This document shows positions 19,938 to 29,426 of a stretch of 64,000 bases of DNA, piece by piece; the first letter of the stretch is position 1, and every line of letters begins with the position of its first letter. The stretch comes from Roseospirillum parvum. Lineage in GTDB: Bacteria > Pseudomonadota > Alphaproteobacteria > Rhodospirillales > Rhodospirillaceae. The position numbers and the translations under genes were made by a program. The notes under the pieces are model-generated. The model made no database searches and was not told the origin of the DNA. It saw only the letters and a program-made list of their open reading frames with translations. Location: the NCBI RefSeq assembly GCF_900100455.1, contig NZ_FNCV01000002.1:434001-498000 (forward strand). The letters run 5' to 3'.

Positions 19938-20179
19938 TGGGGGACCTCCAACGATGTCGTGTGGGTCGGTTGATACCGGTCAGGGAAACCGCCGTCCGCC
20001 GTCGCCCCGGCAAGGCCCGGGAAAGGACCCCTTGGGGAGCCGGGAGGAACCGCGGCGCCTCTCGCCGCGGCGACCGCGCCGAACCGAACCCCCTTTCAGG
20101 GGCCGGCCACGGGCACGGCGAACCAGGGGCGGCGGGCCCTGTCACCGCAGCGAGAATAGTCAGCGACCGGGAACCATTT

Positions 20180-20208
20180 GTGACTGGCGTGTTAAAGTTG
20201 GATGACAG
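20180..20208 (-). promoter_or_regulatory. Predicted Pho box for pstS
   Basis: Read on the minus strand, three 7-base units follow each other every 11 bases: CTGTCAT, CTTTAAC, CAGTCAC. CTGTCAT-N4 repeats are the known PhoB site, and the first unit is a perfect match. A TATTCT -10 candidate lies at 20153-20158. The 483-base divergent gap 19938-20420 holds no other recognised feature. Confidence 0.65.
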
Positions 20209-20420
20209 CCCCCGGGACAGACAACCTGGGTAGAACATCCAGCCGAGTCGGCAACCGGCGCGCCTCTCGGGTCGATCCTTCAGGCGACGCCATGGTGGCC
20301 GTCTTGGCGCGTGGCCGTCTTGGCGGGCCCGGCCGGGGCGCGCGCCGCTTGCCCGCCCCACCGCGCGCGCCCATACTCGCCAACCAGACAATCTTCAGGC
20401 ATCAAGGATTGCCGCCCCCC

Positions 20421-22313
20421 ATGACACGCCCCGCGGACCCCGTTGCCGAGGCTCCCGGTTTCGTCCTCGACACCCTGAAGGCAACCTTCACCCACAGCTC
20501 GGTCGGTTTCAGCCTGGTTGGCCTCGACGGCGCCTACCTGTGGGTCAACGACGCCTTCTGCCGCATGGTCGGGCGCCCCTGGGAGGAGCTGCGAGACCTC
20601 ACCTTCCGCGACCTCACCCACCCGGATGACCTGCCAACCAGCGATCAACTGGCGGGCCGGCTGTTCGCCGGCGGGATCGACTCGGCGCGCATCGAGAAAC
20701 GCTACAGCCGGGCCAACGGCCAAACCATGCGGGCCATCGTCCATCTGTCGCTGATCCGCGACGCCGACGGCCACCCCGGCTGCGTGGCCGGCCTGCTGGA
20801 AGACATCACCGAGCGCCATGCCGCCGTCGAGGCCCTGGCCACCGCCGAGCGCAGCAACCGGGCCCTGCTCGACGCGGCGCCGGATGCCGCCTTCCTGTTC
20901 CGCCCGGACGGCCACCTGCTGGCCTGCAACGCCACCTTCGCCGGGCGCTTCGGCAAGCGCCCCCAGGACATCATCGGCAGCGACCTGTTCACCCTCTTCC
21001 CGCCCCAACTGGCGGCCAGCCGGCGGGCCCGCACCGATCAGGTGGCGGCCAGCGGCATCCCGGCGGTGATCGAGGACGTGCGCGAGGGCCTGCACTTCGA
21101 AAACCACATCCACCCCATCCCGGGGCCGGATGGCACGGTGGCCCTGCTCGCCGGCCATTCGCGCGACATCACCGGGCGGGTCCACGAATCGGCCCGCCTG
21201 CGCCGCAACGAAGCCATCCTAAACCAGGTCGCCGAGCAGACCGGGGCCGCCTTCTGCCAGTTGCGGGTGCCGCCCGGCCGCCCCGAGCGGGCCCGCCTTG
21301 TCTACCTGTCGGAAAGCGCGGAAAGCCTGCTCGGCCAGCCGCCCGCCGCCCTGCTCGCCGCCGGCCCGAACGTGCTGCTGGGCGACAGCCTGCGCGACGA
21401 GAGCAACGGCGCCGCCGCCAACCGGGCCGAACGTCTGGCCGCGCTGACCCAGGGCGCCCCCTGGCAGGGCGAGGTGAAGATCACCGCCCAGGGCACCCCG
21501 CGCTGGCTGAAGGTGACCCTGACCCCCGATCCGCAACCCGACGGCGGCACCATCTACAACGGCGTGCTGATCGACATCACCGACAGCCGCCGCGCCTGGG
21601 AGGAGCTGGAACGCTCCAACCAGGACCTGCAACAGTTCGCCTACGTGGCCAGCCACGACCTGCAGGAGCCGTTGCGCATGGTGACCAGCTTCCTGCAGCT
21701 GCTGGAACGCCGCTACGCCGACCGCCTGGACGACGAGGGCCGGCAGATCATCCACTACGCGGTCGAGGGCGCGGTGCGCATGCGCAACCTGATCCTCGAT
21801 CTGCTCGATTATTCGCGGGTGTCGTTCTCGGTCCACCACCCGGGCCCGCTCGACCTCGGCCCGATCGTCGCGCGGGTGCGCCACGATCTGGCGCTGACCG
21901 TGCACGAAAGCAACGCCGAGATCGTCATCGACCCCCTGCCCCGGGTCCAGGCCGACCCGGCCCACATGGCCCAGCTGTTCACCAACCTGATCGGCAACGC
22001 CCTGAAATACCGCGCCGCCGAACGGCCGCCCCGGGTCCGCGTGGCGGCCCATGACGACGCCCCGCCAGGGCAGGTGCACATCAGCGTGACCGACAACGGG
22101 ATCGGCATCGACCCCGCCTTCTTCGGCCGCATCTTCCAGATTTTCCAGCGCCTGCACCCGCGCGATGCCTACCCCGGCACCGGGGTCGGCCTGGCCCTGT
22201 GCCAGCGCATCGTCGAACGCCTGGGGGGGCGCATCTGGGTCGAATCCACCCCCGGCGCCGGCAGCACCTTCCACGTCATCCTGCCCACCGCCCAGCCGCC
22301 GGCGCCGGGCTGA
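20421..22313 (+). CDS. Multi-PAS sensor histidine kinase
   Basis: A 630-residue soluble hybrid of PAS and kinase domains. PAS 1 covers about 10-130 (FSLVGLDGAYLWVNDAFCRM, ending DITERH), PAS 2 about 145-260, and a more divergent third about 270-395, ending DITDSRR. The HisKA phospho-acceptor is H412 in ASHDLQEPLRM, the form seen in phytochrome-like kinases; N box NLIGNALKY, G1 DNGIGI and G2 GTGVGLAL follow. No membrane helix is seen, so the signal is probably cytoplasmic. The frame is open upstream; ATG 20421 with AAGGA ten bases before is the best start. No response regulator adjoins it. It is divergent from pstS. Confidence 0.85.
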   Translation: MTRPADPVAEAPGFVLDTLKATFTHSSVGFSLVGLDGAYLWVNDAFCRMVGRPWEELRDLTFRDLTHPDDLPTSDQLAGRLFAGGIDSARIEKRYSRANGQTMRAIVHLSLIRDADGHPGCVAGLLEDITERHAAVEALATAERSNRALLDAAPDAAFLFRPDGHLLACNATFAGRFGKRPQDIIGSDLFTLFPPQLAASRRARTDQVAASGIPAVIEDVREGLHFENHIHPIPGPDGTVALLAGHSRDITGRVHESARLRRNEAILNQVAEQTGAAFCQLRVPPGRPERARLVYLSESAESLLGQPPAALLAAGPNVLLGDSLRDESNGAAANRAERLAALTQGAPWQGEVKITAQGTPRWLKVTLTPDPQPDGGTIYNGVLIDITDSRRAWEELERSNQDLQQFAYVASHDLQEPLRMVTSFLQLLERRYADRLDDEGRQIIHYAVEGAVRMRNLILDLLDYSRVSFSVHHPGPLDLGPIVARVRHDLALTVHESNAEIVIDPLPRVQADPAHMAQLFTNLIGNALKYRAAERPPRVRVAAHDDAPPGQVHISVTDNGIGIDPAFFGRIFQIFQRLHPRDAYPGTGVGLALCQRIVERLGGRIWVESTPGAGSTFHVILPTAQPPAPG

Positions 22314-22324
22314 CGGGTGGCCGC

Positions 22325-23140
22325 TCAGCGGTCCTTGAGCAGGGCCACGGCGCGGGCGTGCAACTGGCGGCTGGCCGCCGCCACCACCCGGCCGTCCGAA
22401 TTGAGGGTCAGGGGCTGGCCGTTCCAGTCGCTGATCACCCCGCCGGCGTGCTCGACCACCGGCGCCACCGCCATGTAGTCGTAGGGCTTGAGGTCGGCCT
22501 CGACGACCAGATCGATCCAGCCGCCGGCCAGCAGGCAGTAGCCGTAGCAGTCGGCCCCGAAGCGGCGCAGCCCGACCCGGCCGGCGAGATCGTCGTAGCG
22601 TTGCTTCAGATCCGGCTTCCCGAACATCTCCGGCGCCGTGGAGAACAGCCGGGCCTGGGCCAACTCGCCCTGCCCGCTGACCGCCACCGGGGTGCCGTTG
22701 ACCGTGGTCCGCCGCCCCTTGATGGCGCTCCAGCGCTCGTTCAGGGCCGGCATGTCGATCACCCCGGCCAGCGGCCGGCCACGCTCGGCCAGCCCGATCA
22801 GGGTGCCAAAGGTGGGCATGCCGGAGATGAAGCTCTTGGTGCCGTCGATGGGGTCGAGCACCCACACCAGATCACGCTCCAGCCCCTCGGTGCCGGCCTC
22901 CTCGCCGAGGATGCCGTGGTCCGGATGGCTGCCCCGGACGAGGGCCCGCATCTGGGCCTCGATCTCGCGGTCGGCGACGGTCACCGGCGACAGGTCGGCC
23001 TTGGTCTCCACCTCCAGCGGCTGGCGGAAGTGGCGATAGACCACCGGCCGGGCGGCGTCGGCCAGGCTTTCGGCAAAGGCGAGCAGGGCCAGGGCATCGC
23101 GCCCGGCCTCGAAATCGGGGCGGTCGAGGATCAGGCTCAC
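22325..23140 (-). CDS. hisN: Histidinol-phosphatase / inositol monophosphatase family
   Basis: A 271-residue Mg-dependent phosphatase. The metal ligands are visible in GEEAG (E of the EE pair), WVLDPIDGTKSF and, near the C-terminus, the CYGYCLLAGGWIDLVVEADLKPYDYMAVAPVVEHAGG block. This layout matches bacterial HisN, which dephosphorylates L-histidinol phosphate, but other family members act on inositol phosphate or PAP. It ends 12 bases after the convergent kinase gene. HisN is my preferred call by overall similarity. Confidence 0.8.
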   Translation of the reverse strand: MSLILDRPDFEAGRDALALLAFAESLADAARPVVYRHFRQPLEVETKADLSPVTVADREIEAQMRALVRGSHPDHGILGEEAGTEGLERDLVWVLDPIDGTKSFISGMPTFGTLIGLAERGRPLAGVIDMPALNERWSAIKGRRTTVNGTPVAVSGQGELAQARLFSTAPEMFGKPDLKQRYDDLAGRVGLRRFGADCYGYCLLAGGWIDLVVEADLKPYDYMAVAPVVEHAGGVISDWNGQPLTLNSDGRVVAAASRQLHARAVALLKDR

Positions 23141-23266
23141 GGCGGGGGTCTCCGCTGGGGTAAAGGGATGGGCGGATCATACCCACGGCGCGCCGCCGCG
23201 CCTACCCCCAGCCGGAACGGCGGTGTTACCATCGTCCCCCCGCGTTCCGCCTGGAGGTTGTTTTCG

Positions 23267-24004
23267 ATGCCCACCGCCGCCCTTCTGATCATCGGCAACG
23301 AGATCCTGTCCGGCCGCACCAGGGACGCCAACCTGGCTTTCCTCGGCGAGGAGCTGGCCCGGCTCGGCATCCCCCTGATCGAGGCCCGCGTGGTGGCCGA
23401 CCACGAAACGGCCATCGTGGCGGCGCTGAATGCCTTGCGCGCCGAGGTCGACTACCTGTTCACCACCGGCGGCATCGGCCCGACCCACGACGACATCACC
23501 ACCGCCGCCGTCGCCAAGGCCTTCGGCCTGAAGGTGATCCGCCATCCCGAGGCGGTGGCCCGCCTCGAAGCCCACTACCCGGACGCCGGAACCCTCAACG
23601 CGGCGCGCCTGAAAATGGCCGAGGTACCCGACGGCGCCGCGCTGATCGACAACCCGGTCAGCGCCGCCCCCGGCTACCGCATCGGCAACGTCCACGTGCT
23701 GGCCGGGGTGCCGTCCATCGCCCGCGCCATGTTCGAGGCCCTGAAACCGACCCTCGCCGCCGGGGCGCCGATCCTCTCGCGCTCGCTGGCCGCCTACGTG
23801 AAGGAAGGCGATCTGGCCGCCCCCCTGGAGGCCATCCAGAACAGCCACCCGGCGGTCGACATCGGCAGCTACCCCTTCGCCCGCGACGGCCGGGTAGGCG
23901 CCGCCGTGGTCGCCCGGGGCACCGACCCGGCAACCCTGGAAACAGTGATGAGCAAGGTCAGCACCCTGCTCGACGACCTCGGAGCCGAACGGCTGCCCGA
24001 GTGA
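23267..24004 (+). CDS. CinA-type molybdopterin-binding domain protein
   Basis: A 245-residue protein consisting only of the MoCF_biosynth/CinA N-terminal domain. It has IGNEILSGRTRDANLAFL, the glycine loop TTGGIGPTHDDITTAAVAKAFG and AGVPSIARAMFEAL. The C-terminal nicotinamide-nucleotide amidase domain of full CinA (about 420 residues) is absent; in many alphaproteobacteria this stand-alone form is normal. The start ATG has GGAGG nine bases upstream. Its substrate is uncertain; the CinA N-terminal domain can act as an ADP-ribose pyrophosphatase. Confidence 0.85.
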   Translation: MPTAALLIIGNEILSGRTRDANLAFLGEELARLGIPLIEARVVADHETAIVAALNALRAEVDYLFTTGGIGPTHDDITTAAVAKAFGLKVIRHPEAVARLEAHYPDAGTLNAARLKMAEVPDGAALIDNPVSAAPGYRIGNVHVLAGVPSIARAMFEALKPTLAAGAPILSRSLAAYVKEGDLAAPLEAIQNSHPAVDIGSYPFARDGRVGAAVVARGTDPATLETVMSKVSTLLDDLGAERLPE

Positions 24005-24727
24005 GGACAGAAAACCAAACAGGGGGCGCTGCCCCTTGAACCCCGCCGGGGGGACTGGGTCCCCCCGGACCCCGCCAATTCGTTGGAGTGCATCGCTTGG
24101 GACGAGCCGTGCGCGGATGGGGTTGATTGCAGGCCAGCTTCGCTGGCCTGCGGAAACAACCGAACAAGGGCGCATCCGGTCCGAGTGGCGCTTTTTCCTT
24201 GGTGTCTGTTTACGCGGGCCAGCGAAGCTGGCCCGCAACCAACCCCATCCGAATTCAAGCCGCTGCCAGCGTTCCGCTCCAAGGACTGGAGGGGGGCCTT
24301 AGGGATCGCCTTATCAGAACCGCCGGGGGGCCGCGCAAACCCCGAGGGAACCGAAGGTTCCCGACGACGGTTTGCGCAAACCAATAACGGTCCCCCCGGA
24401 CCCCGCCAGTTCGTGGGTGTGGAACGCTTAAGGTCGAGCCGTGCGCGGATGGGGGTTGGTTGCAGGCCAGCTTCGCTGGCCTGCGGAACCAAAAACCATC
24501 ACACAGCCGTCATACGCGGATTTGATCCGCGCATCGTTCTTCGTAGAGCTGCTTGGTGTTTGTTTACGCGGGCCAGCGAAGCTGGCCCGCAACCAACCCC
24601 ATCCGAATTGACCTCGCGGCCGGCGTTCCGCGCCAACGAAATGGAGGGGGTCCGGGGGATCGCCTTCGATCCCCCGGCGGGGTATGGGGCAGCGCCCCAT
24701 CAAGCCCCATCAAGTCCTGCCGCCCCT
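24005..24727. repeat. Repeat island: paired GC-rich palindromes
   Basis: No gene is seen in these 720 bases. They contain two successive units. Each begins with GGACCCCGCCA(A/G)TTCGT and has an inverted pair of 23-base palindromes: GCAGGCCAGCTTCGCTGGCC at 24129 and 24462, and GCGGGCCAGCGAAGCTGGCC at 24214 and 24568. The pairs are flanked by GGATGGGGTTG and its complement, so each unit can fold as a hairpin of about 130-150 bases. The island closes near 24640-24690 with GGAGGGGGTCC and a GATCGCCTTCGATC palindrome. The same modules return at 28930-29410 and 57640-57915. Confidence 0.75.
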
Positions 24728-26140
24728 TCAGCTTCCGGGCTGGGCGGGGCGGATGTTGAGGGCATCCAGGGCCTCGCCGATGGGCACCATGAAGTTCAGG
24801 TCGGCGGCCAGATGGGTGAGGTGGGTGGGGATGCCCTGGGTGACGATACCCAGGGCGTTGCCGTTCCCGTCGACCAGCGGTCCGCCGCTGTTGCCGCCGG
24901 TGATGCTGACGTCCGACTGGATCCAGCCCCAGCCGCTCTTGTCATCGGTGCGCAGGGCGCTGACCGTGCCCTGGGTGATGGTGGCCGACAGCGATTCGTC
25001 GAACGGGGCGCCGATGGCGTAGACGGTTTCCAGCCGCTCGGCCGGGCGGGTGCGCAGGGGCATGGGGACGAGCCCGCCCAGCGGCGCCTTGAGCAGCGCC
25101 ACGTCGCGCCCCTTGTGGCGGCGCAGCACCTGGGTTTGCACTTCGATGCCCGAGTTCAGGCGCACCATCACGGTGTCGGCCTCGCCGACCACGTGGGCGT
25201 TGGTCAGGATGTAGCCCCGGGGGTCGATGATCAGCCCCGAGCCGTGGCCCCCGCCGACCCGCACCAGCACCACCGAGTCCAGGGTGCGGTCCATGGTTTC
25301 CTTCATCGGCCGGGCGGAGTCGGGCACCTCGGCGATGGTGATCGGGCTGTCGTAGGGGCTGGTCCCGGCCCTTCCGGCGGCAAGGGCGGGCGAGTCGTTT
25401 TCGCCGCTGAGGAAGGCGTGGAATTCCTTGTCGGCGGCCAGGATTTCGGTCGCCACGGCGAAAGCGTCGCCCAGCGTCAGCATCAGGCCCTGTTCCTGGG
25501 AGCGGGTGCGCTTGGCGTACCCCTCGGTGGTGAGGCGCTTGATGGTTTCCTTGCTCAGGGTGTCGTACAGGTTCCACTCGACCTTGACGTAGAACTCGGC
25601 CGAGAAGCTATCCATCGGGAAGGCATAAACCCAGTCATGGGCCTGACAGACGTTGCCTTTGATTTCGAGCAGCCGGGCGCCGACCTGATAGCGGGTCCCG
25701 GCCAGTTCCTCGTCTCGGCCGAACAGGTCGCGCGGATCGCCGGCCACCTCGTAGCCGGCCTGGCTCATCACATCGCGGAAGATGCGGGCGAAGTCGCGGT
25801 CCCAATCGCCGAAGGAGGAACTGGGCCCGGCGGCCCATTCCATGAGCGTCCCGTTTCCGCTGAGCCGATAGTTGCACAGGTGGCCTTCCAGGTCGTCAAT
25901 GCCGCTGCTGGGCAGGTGGGCGATCACGGTGCCCCGGGGGATGTCGGCCACCACCCGGGTCAGGGCCATCTTTTCCAGACCGCCCATCGGATTGGCGGCG
26001 GCGGCGGAGACCCCGGTATGGGTCGGTCGCGGCATCTCCATGGGCTTGGTGGTATTGCAGCCGGCCAGCAGCAGGCCGGCCACAAGCAGGCAGCCCAGGC
26101 GGGCCGTGGCGAGGCGTCGGGGGGTCTTGGGGGGGGTCAT
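24728..26140 (-). CDS. Lipoprotein trypsin-like serine protease (S1C)
   Basis: A 470-residue lipoprotein: the lipobox LLAGC puts the lipidated cysteine at residue 28. Residues 45-260 form an unrecognised domain, and residues 280-470 are an HtrA-like protease with H316 (TNAHVV), D346 (GRDVALLK) and S418 (GGNSGGPL). No PDZ domain follows, unlike DegP/DegS. I place the start at ATG 26140, in front of PPKTPRRLATARLG, rather than at an upstream TTG. It may be a surface or periplasmic quality-control protease; the N-terminal domain could bind its partner. It follows no operon and ends at the repeat island. Confidence 0.82.
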   Translation of the reverse strand: MTPPKTPRRLATARLGCLLVAGLLLAGCNTTKPMEMPRPTHTGVSAAAANPMGGLEKMALTRVVADIPRGTVIAHLPSSGIDDLEGHLCNYRLSGNGTLMEWAAGPSSSFGDWDRDFARIFRDVMSQAGYEVAGDPRDLFGRDEELAGTRYQVGARLLEIKGNVCQAHDWVYAFPMDSFSAEFYVKVEWNLYDTLSKETIKRLTTEGYAKRTRSQEQGLMLTLGDAFAVATEILAADKEFHAFLSGENDSPALAAGRAGTSPYDSPITIAEVPDSARPMKETMDRTLDSVVLVRVGGGHGSGLIIDPRGYILTNAHVVGEADTVMVRLNSGIEVQTQVLRRHKGRDVALLKAPLGGLVPMPLRTRPAERLETVYAIGAPFDESLSATITQGTVSALRTDDKSGWGWIQSDVSITGGNSGGPLVDGNGNALGIVTQGIPTHLTHLAADLNFMVPIGEALDALNIRPAQPGS

Positions 26141-26230
26141 GGGGGGGGGCACGCTCCCAAAGTGCAACGAAAGGCGAACACGGGGGCATGGTAGCCCCCC
26201 CGCCCGACAACCGCAACGGCCAATCGCCCC

Positions 26231-27844
26231 TCAGTTCGCTTCCAGCAGGGCCGCCGCCAGCAGGGTCTGGGTGTAGGGGTGGCTGGGGGTGCGGAAGATG
26301 GTTTCCGCCGGGCCGTGCTCGACCACCCGGCCGTCCTTCATCACCAGCAGGCGGTCGGCCAGGGCGCGGACCACGCGCAAATCGTGGCTGATGAACAGGT
26401 AGGCCAGCCGGTGGCGCGCCTGAAGGTCGCGCAGAAGGTCGACGATCTGCGCCTGGACCGAGACATCGAGGGCGCTGGTCGGCTCGTCGAGCACCACCAG
26501 CCGGGGTTTCAGGACCAGGGCCCGGGCGATGGCGATGCGCTGGCGCTGACCGCCGGAGAACTCGTGCGGGTAGCGCTCCATGGCCTTGGGATCGAGGCCC
26601 ACTTCCTCCAGCGCCTGGGCAATCGCCCGTCGGCGCTCGGCGGCATCGCCGGCCAGGCCGTGCACCTTCAGCCCCTCGCCGACGATCTCGGCCACCGACA
26701 GGCGCGGGCTCAAGGCGCCGAAGGGGTCCTGGAAGACGATCTGCATCTCCTTGCGCAGGGGCCTCAGGGCGCGGGTCTTGAGGCCGGCGATGTCGCGCCC
26801 GGCGAAGGCGATCCGCCCCTGGCTGGCCTGAAGACGCAGCAGGGCGAGGCCCAGGGTGGTCTTGCCGGAGCCGCTTTCGCCGACCACGCCCAGGGTCTCG
26901 CCCTCCTTCAGCGCCAGGTCGATGCCGTCGACGGCGCGGATCGGCTCGCCCCGCCGGCCCAGGAAACCGCCCCCGGTGGGGAAGTGCACGGTGATCCCGG
27001 CCGCCTCCAGCACCGGGGCGGCGTCGGCCGGCGGGTGGGTCGGCCGGCCCTTGGGCTGGGCGGCCAGCAGGGCCTGGGTGTAGGGATGGGCGGGGGCGGA
27101 GAGGACCTGCCCGGCGCCCCCCTGCTCGACCACCCGGCCGTCCTTCATCACCGCCACCCGGTCGGCGATGCGGCGCACGATGGACAGATCGTGGGTGATG
27201 AACAGCACCGCCATGCCCAGGCGCGCCTTGAGCTCGGCCAAAAGGTCGAGGATCTGGGCCTGGATGGTGACATCCAGCGCCGTGGTCGGCTCGTCGGCGA
27301 TCAGCAGGTCGGGGTCGTTGGCCAGGGCCATGGCGATCATCACCCGCTGGCGCTGGCCGCCGGACAACTGATGGGGCAGGGCATCAAGGCGCTTTTCCGC
27401 CTCGGCCAGGCCGACCAGTTCAAGCAACTCGACCACCCGCCGGCGCAGCGCCGCCCGCCCCAGGGTCTGGTGCAGGATCAGCGCCTCGGCCACCTGACGG
27501 CTGATCGGCTGCAGGGGGTTGAGGCTGGTCATCGGCTCCTGGAAGATCATCCCGATGCGCCCGCCGCGCACCTGCCTCAGACGGGCCTCGGGCGCCGTCA
27601 GCAGGTCCTCGCCCTGAAGCCGGATGGCGCCGCCGGGATGGCGGGCCGGCGGATAGGGCAGAAGCCTCAGCACCGACAGCGCCGTCACCGACTTGCCGGA
27701 GCCGCTTTCGCCGACCAGGGCCAAGGTTTCGCCACGGCGGATGGCAAGGCTCACCCCGCGCACCGCGTCCACCGCGCCCTCGCCCTGGCCGAAGGTCACC
27801 GAAAGATCGTCGATCTCAAGCAGCGGGGGATCGCTCTCGGTCAT
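26231..27844 (-). CDS. yejF: Peptide / microcin C-type ABC transporter, double ATPase YejF
   Basis: A 537-residue protein with two ABC ATPase domains in tandem. Each has a GESGSGKS/T Walker A (about residues 45 and 320), an LSGGQRQR or FSGGQRQR signature and a Walker B ([24 protein letters not shown]). The oligopeptide/nickel C-terminal pattern [10 protein letters not shown] closes each half. This two-in-one form is the YejF branch. It is 10 bases after yejE in the same operon. It energises uptake of peptides or peptide-nucleotides such as microcin C. Confidence 0.9.
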   Translation of the reverse strand: MTESDPPLLEIDDLSVTFGQGEGAVDAVRGVSLAIRRGETLALVGESGSGKSVTALSVLRLLPYPPARHPGGAIRLQGEDLLTAPEARLRQVRGGRIGMIFQEPMTSLNPLQPISRQVAEALILHQTLGRAALRRRVVELLELVGLAEAEKRLDALPHQLSGGQRQRVMIAMALANDPDLLIADEPTTALDVTIQAQILDLLAELKARLGMAVLFITHDLSIVRRIADRVAVMKDGRVVEQGGAGQVLSAPAHPYTQALLAAQPKGRPTHPPADAAPVLEAAGITVHFPTGGGFLGRRGEPIRAVDGIDLALKEGETLGVVGESGSGKTTLGLALLRLQASQGRIAFAGRDIAGLKTRALRPLRKEMQIVFQDPFGALSPRLSVAEIVGEGLKVHGLAGDAAERRRAIAQALEEVGLDPKAMERYPHEFSGGQRQRIAIARALVLKPRLVVLDEPTSALDVSVQAQIVDLLRDLQARHRLAYLFISHDLRVVRALADRLLVMKDGRVVEHGPAETIFRTPSHPYTQTLLAAALLEAN

Positions 27845-27854
27845 GGGGGGTCCC

Positions 27855-28880
27855 TCAGGCTTTGCGGGGGTCGAAGGCATCGCGCACCGCCTCGCCGATG
27901 AAAATGAGCAACGACAGGCTGAGGCCGAGCACCAGAAAGGCGGTGATGCCCAGCCACGGGGCCTGGAGATTGGATTTGGCCTGATTGAGCAACTCGCCCA
28001 GGCTGGGCGAGCCCGGGGGCAGACCGAAGCCCAAAAAGTCGAGCGCCGTCAGGGTGGTGATGGCGCCGTTCAGGATGAAGGGCAGGAAGGTCAGGGTGGC
28101 GACCATGGCGTTGGGCAGCACATGGCGCACCATGATGGTGGGATTGGACACCCCCAGGGCGCGCGCCGCCTTCACATAGTCGAAATTGCGGGCGCGCAGG
28201 AACTCGGCGCGCACCACATCGACCAGGGCCATCCACGAAAACAGCAGCATCAGCCCCAGCAGCCACCAGAAATTGGGCGTCACCACGCTGGCCAGGATGA
28301 TCAGCAGATAAAGCATGGGCAGGCCCTGCCAAATCTCGATCAGGCGCTGGAAGACAAGGTCGGTCAGGCCGCCGAAATAACCCTGCACCGCCCCCGCCGC
28401 GACGCCGATGACCGAGCTGAACAAGGTCAGCGTCAGCCCGAACAGCACCGAAAGGCGAAAGCCGTAAAGGGTGCGGGCCAGAACGTCGCGCGCCTGATCG
28501 TCGGTGCCCAGCCAGTGGCGAGCGTCGGGCGGGCTGGGGGCGGGGACTTGAAGCGCCCGGTCCACGGTGTCGTAGGACCACGGCACGGGCGGCCAGAGCA
28601 GCCACCCCCGGGCCTCGATCAGGGCCTGGACCTCGGGGTCGGTGTACTCGGCCTCGGTCTCGAAAAAGCCGCCGAAAGTGGTCTCCGGATAGGCCTTGAC
28701 CACCGGCACGTAAAGGGCACCATCGTAGGACACCAGCAACGGCTTGTCGTTGGCCAGAAGCTCGGCGAACAACGACAGGCCGAACAACGCCACGAACAGC
28801 CACAGGGACCAGTAGCCGCGCCGGTTGCGCCGGAACTTGCCCAGCCGACGCCGCGCCATGGGCGACAAGCGAAACCCCAT
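27855..28880 (-). CDS. yejE: ABC transporter permease YejE
   Basis: A 341-residue inner-membrane permease of the DppC/OppC class. A first helix lies at about 20-40, followed by a periplasmic loop that includes the YejE-typical PVPWSYDTVD and HWLGTDDQARDVLARTLYGFR, then five helices with the coupling motif ALGVSNPTIMVRHVLPNAM. ATG 28880 has AGAGGA six bases upstream; the longer open frame is only repeat sequence. Its partner yejB lies across a 545-base repeat island. Confidence 0.9.
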   Translation of the reverse strand: MGFRLSPMARRRLGKFRRNRRGYWSLWLFVALFGLSLFAELLANDKPLLVSYDGALYVPVVKAYPETTFGGFFETEAEYTDPEVQALIEARGWLLWPPVPWSYDTVDRALQVPAPSPPDARHWLGTDDQARDVLARTLYGFRLSVLFGLTLTLFSSVIGVAAGAVQGYFGGLTDLVFQRLIEIWQGLPMLYLLIILASVVTPNFWWLLGLMLLFSWMALVDVVRAEFLRARNFDYVKAARALGVSNPTIMVRHVLPNAMVATLTFLPFILNGAITTLTALDFLGFGLPPGSPSLGELLNQAKSNLQAPWLGITAFLVLGLSLSLLIFIGEAVRDAFDPRKA

Positions 28881-28929
28881 CGACGATCCTCTTTCGACCT
28901 TGAACCGCCCCCTTGGTACCCGATGCGCC

Positions 28930-29410
28930 TGTGCCCCTCCAAACGATTTGGAGGCATTGCCCCCGCCCCCCGCGCCATCACCTCGGAGGCGCTGCCCCCG
29001 CCCCCCCCCCGCCATCACCTCGGGGGCCTTGCCCCCGAACCCCCACGCCATCACCTCGGGGGCCTTGCCCCCGAACCCCCACCGGGGGACCGAAGGCGGT
29101 CCCCCGGACCCCCGCCAATTCGTTGGTGCAAAACGCCACGGTGGCGTTGAACGCTGATCGGGGTTGGTTGCAGGCCGGCTTCGCCGGCCTGCGAAAACAA
29201 CAAACGATTTGAAACGCTGATCCGTGGCGTTTGTCGTGCCCTGCTGTGGTTGGGTTCAGGCAGGCCAGCGAAGCTGGCCTGCAACCAAAAACCATAGGCG
29301 TTCCGCTCGGCGGGAGCGTTTACGCACCAATGATTGGAGGGGGTCCGGGGGATCGCCTTCGATCCCCCGGTGGGGGTTTGGGGGCGACGCCCCCAACCTG
29401 TCGCCCGGGG
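28930..29410. repeat. Repeat island between yejE and yejB
   Basis: No gene lies in 28881-29426. Three near-identical units of about 35 bases (CCGCCATCACCTCGGGGGCCTTGCC-type) run from about 28965 to 29075. An inverted pair of 23-base palindromes follows at 29170-29192 (GCAGGCCGGCTTCGCCGGCC) and 29260-29282 (GCAGGCCAGCGAAGCTGGCC). The closing module at 29335-29400 contains GGAGGGGGTCC and GATCGCCTTCGATC. The modules match the island at 24005-24727. Confidence 0.75.
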
Positions 29411-29426
29411 CGGGGTCCTTGTGGCC

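Noticed and set aside
23267-24004. Truncated cinA
   Set aside because: The single-domain form is a normal stand-alone version in alphaproteobacteria and its end is clean, so it is not called a pseudogene.
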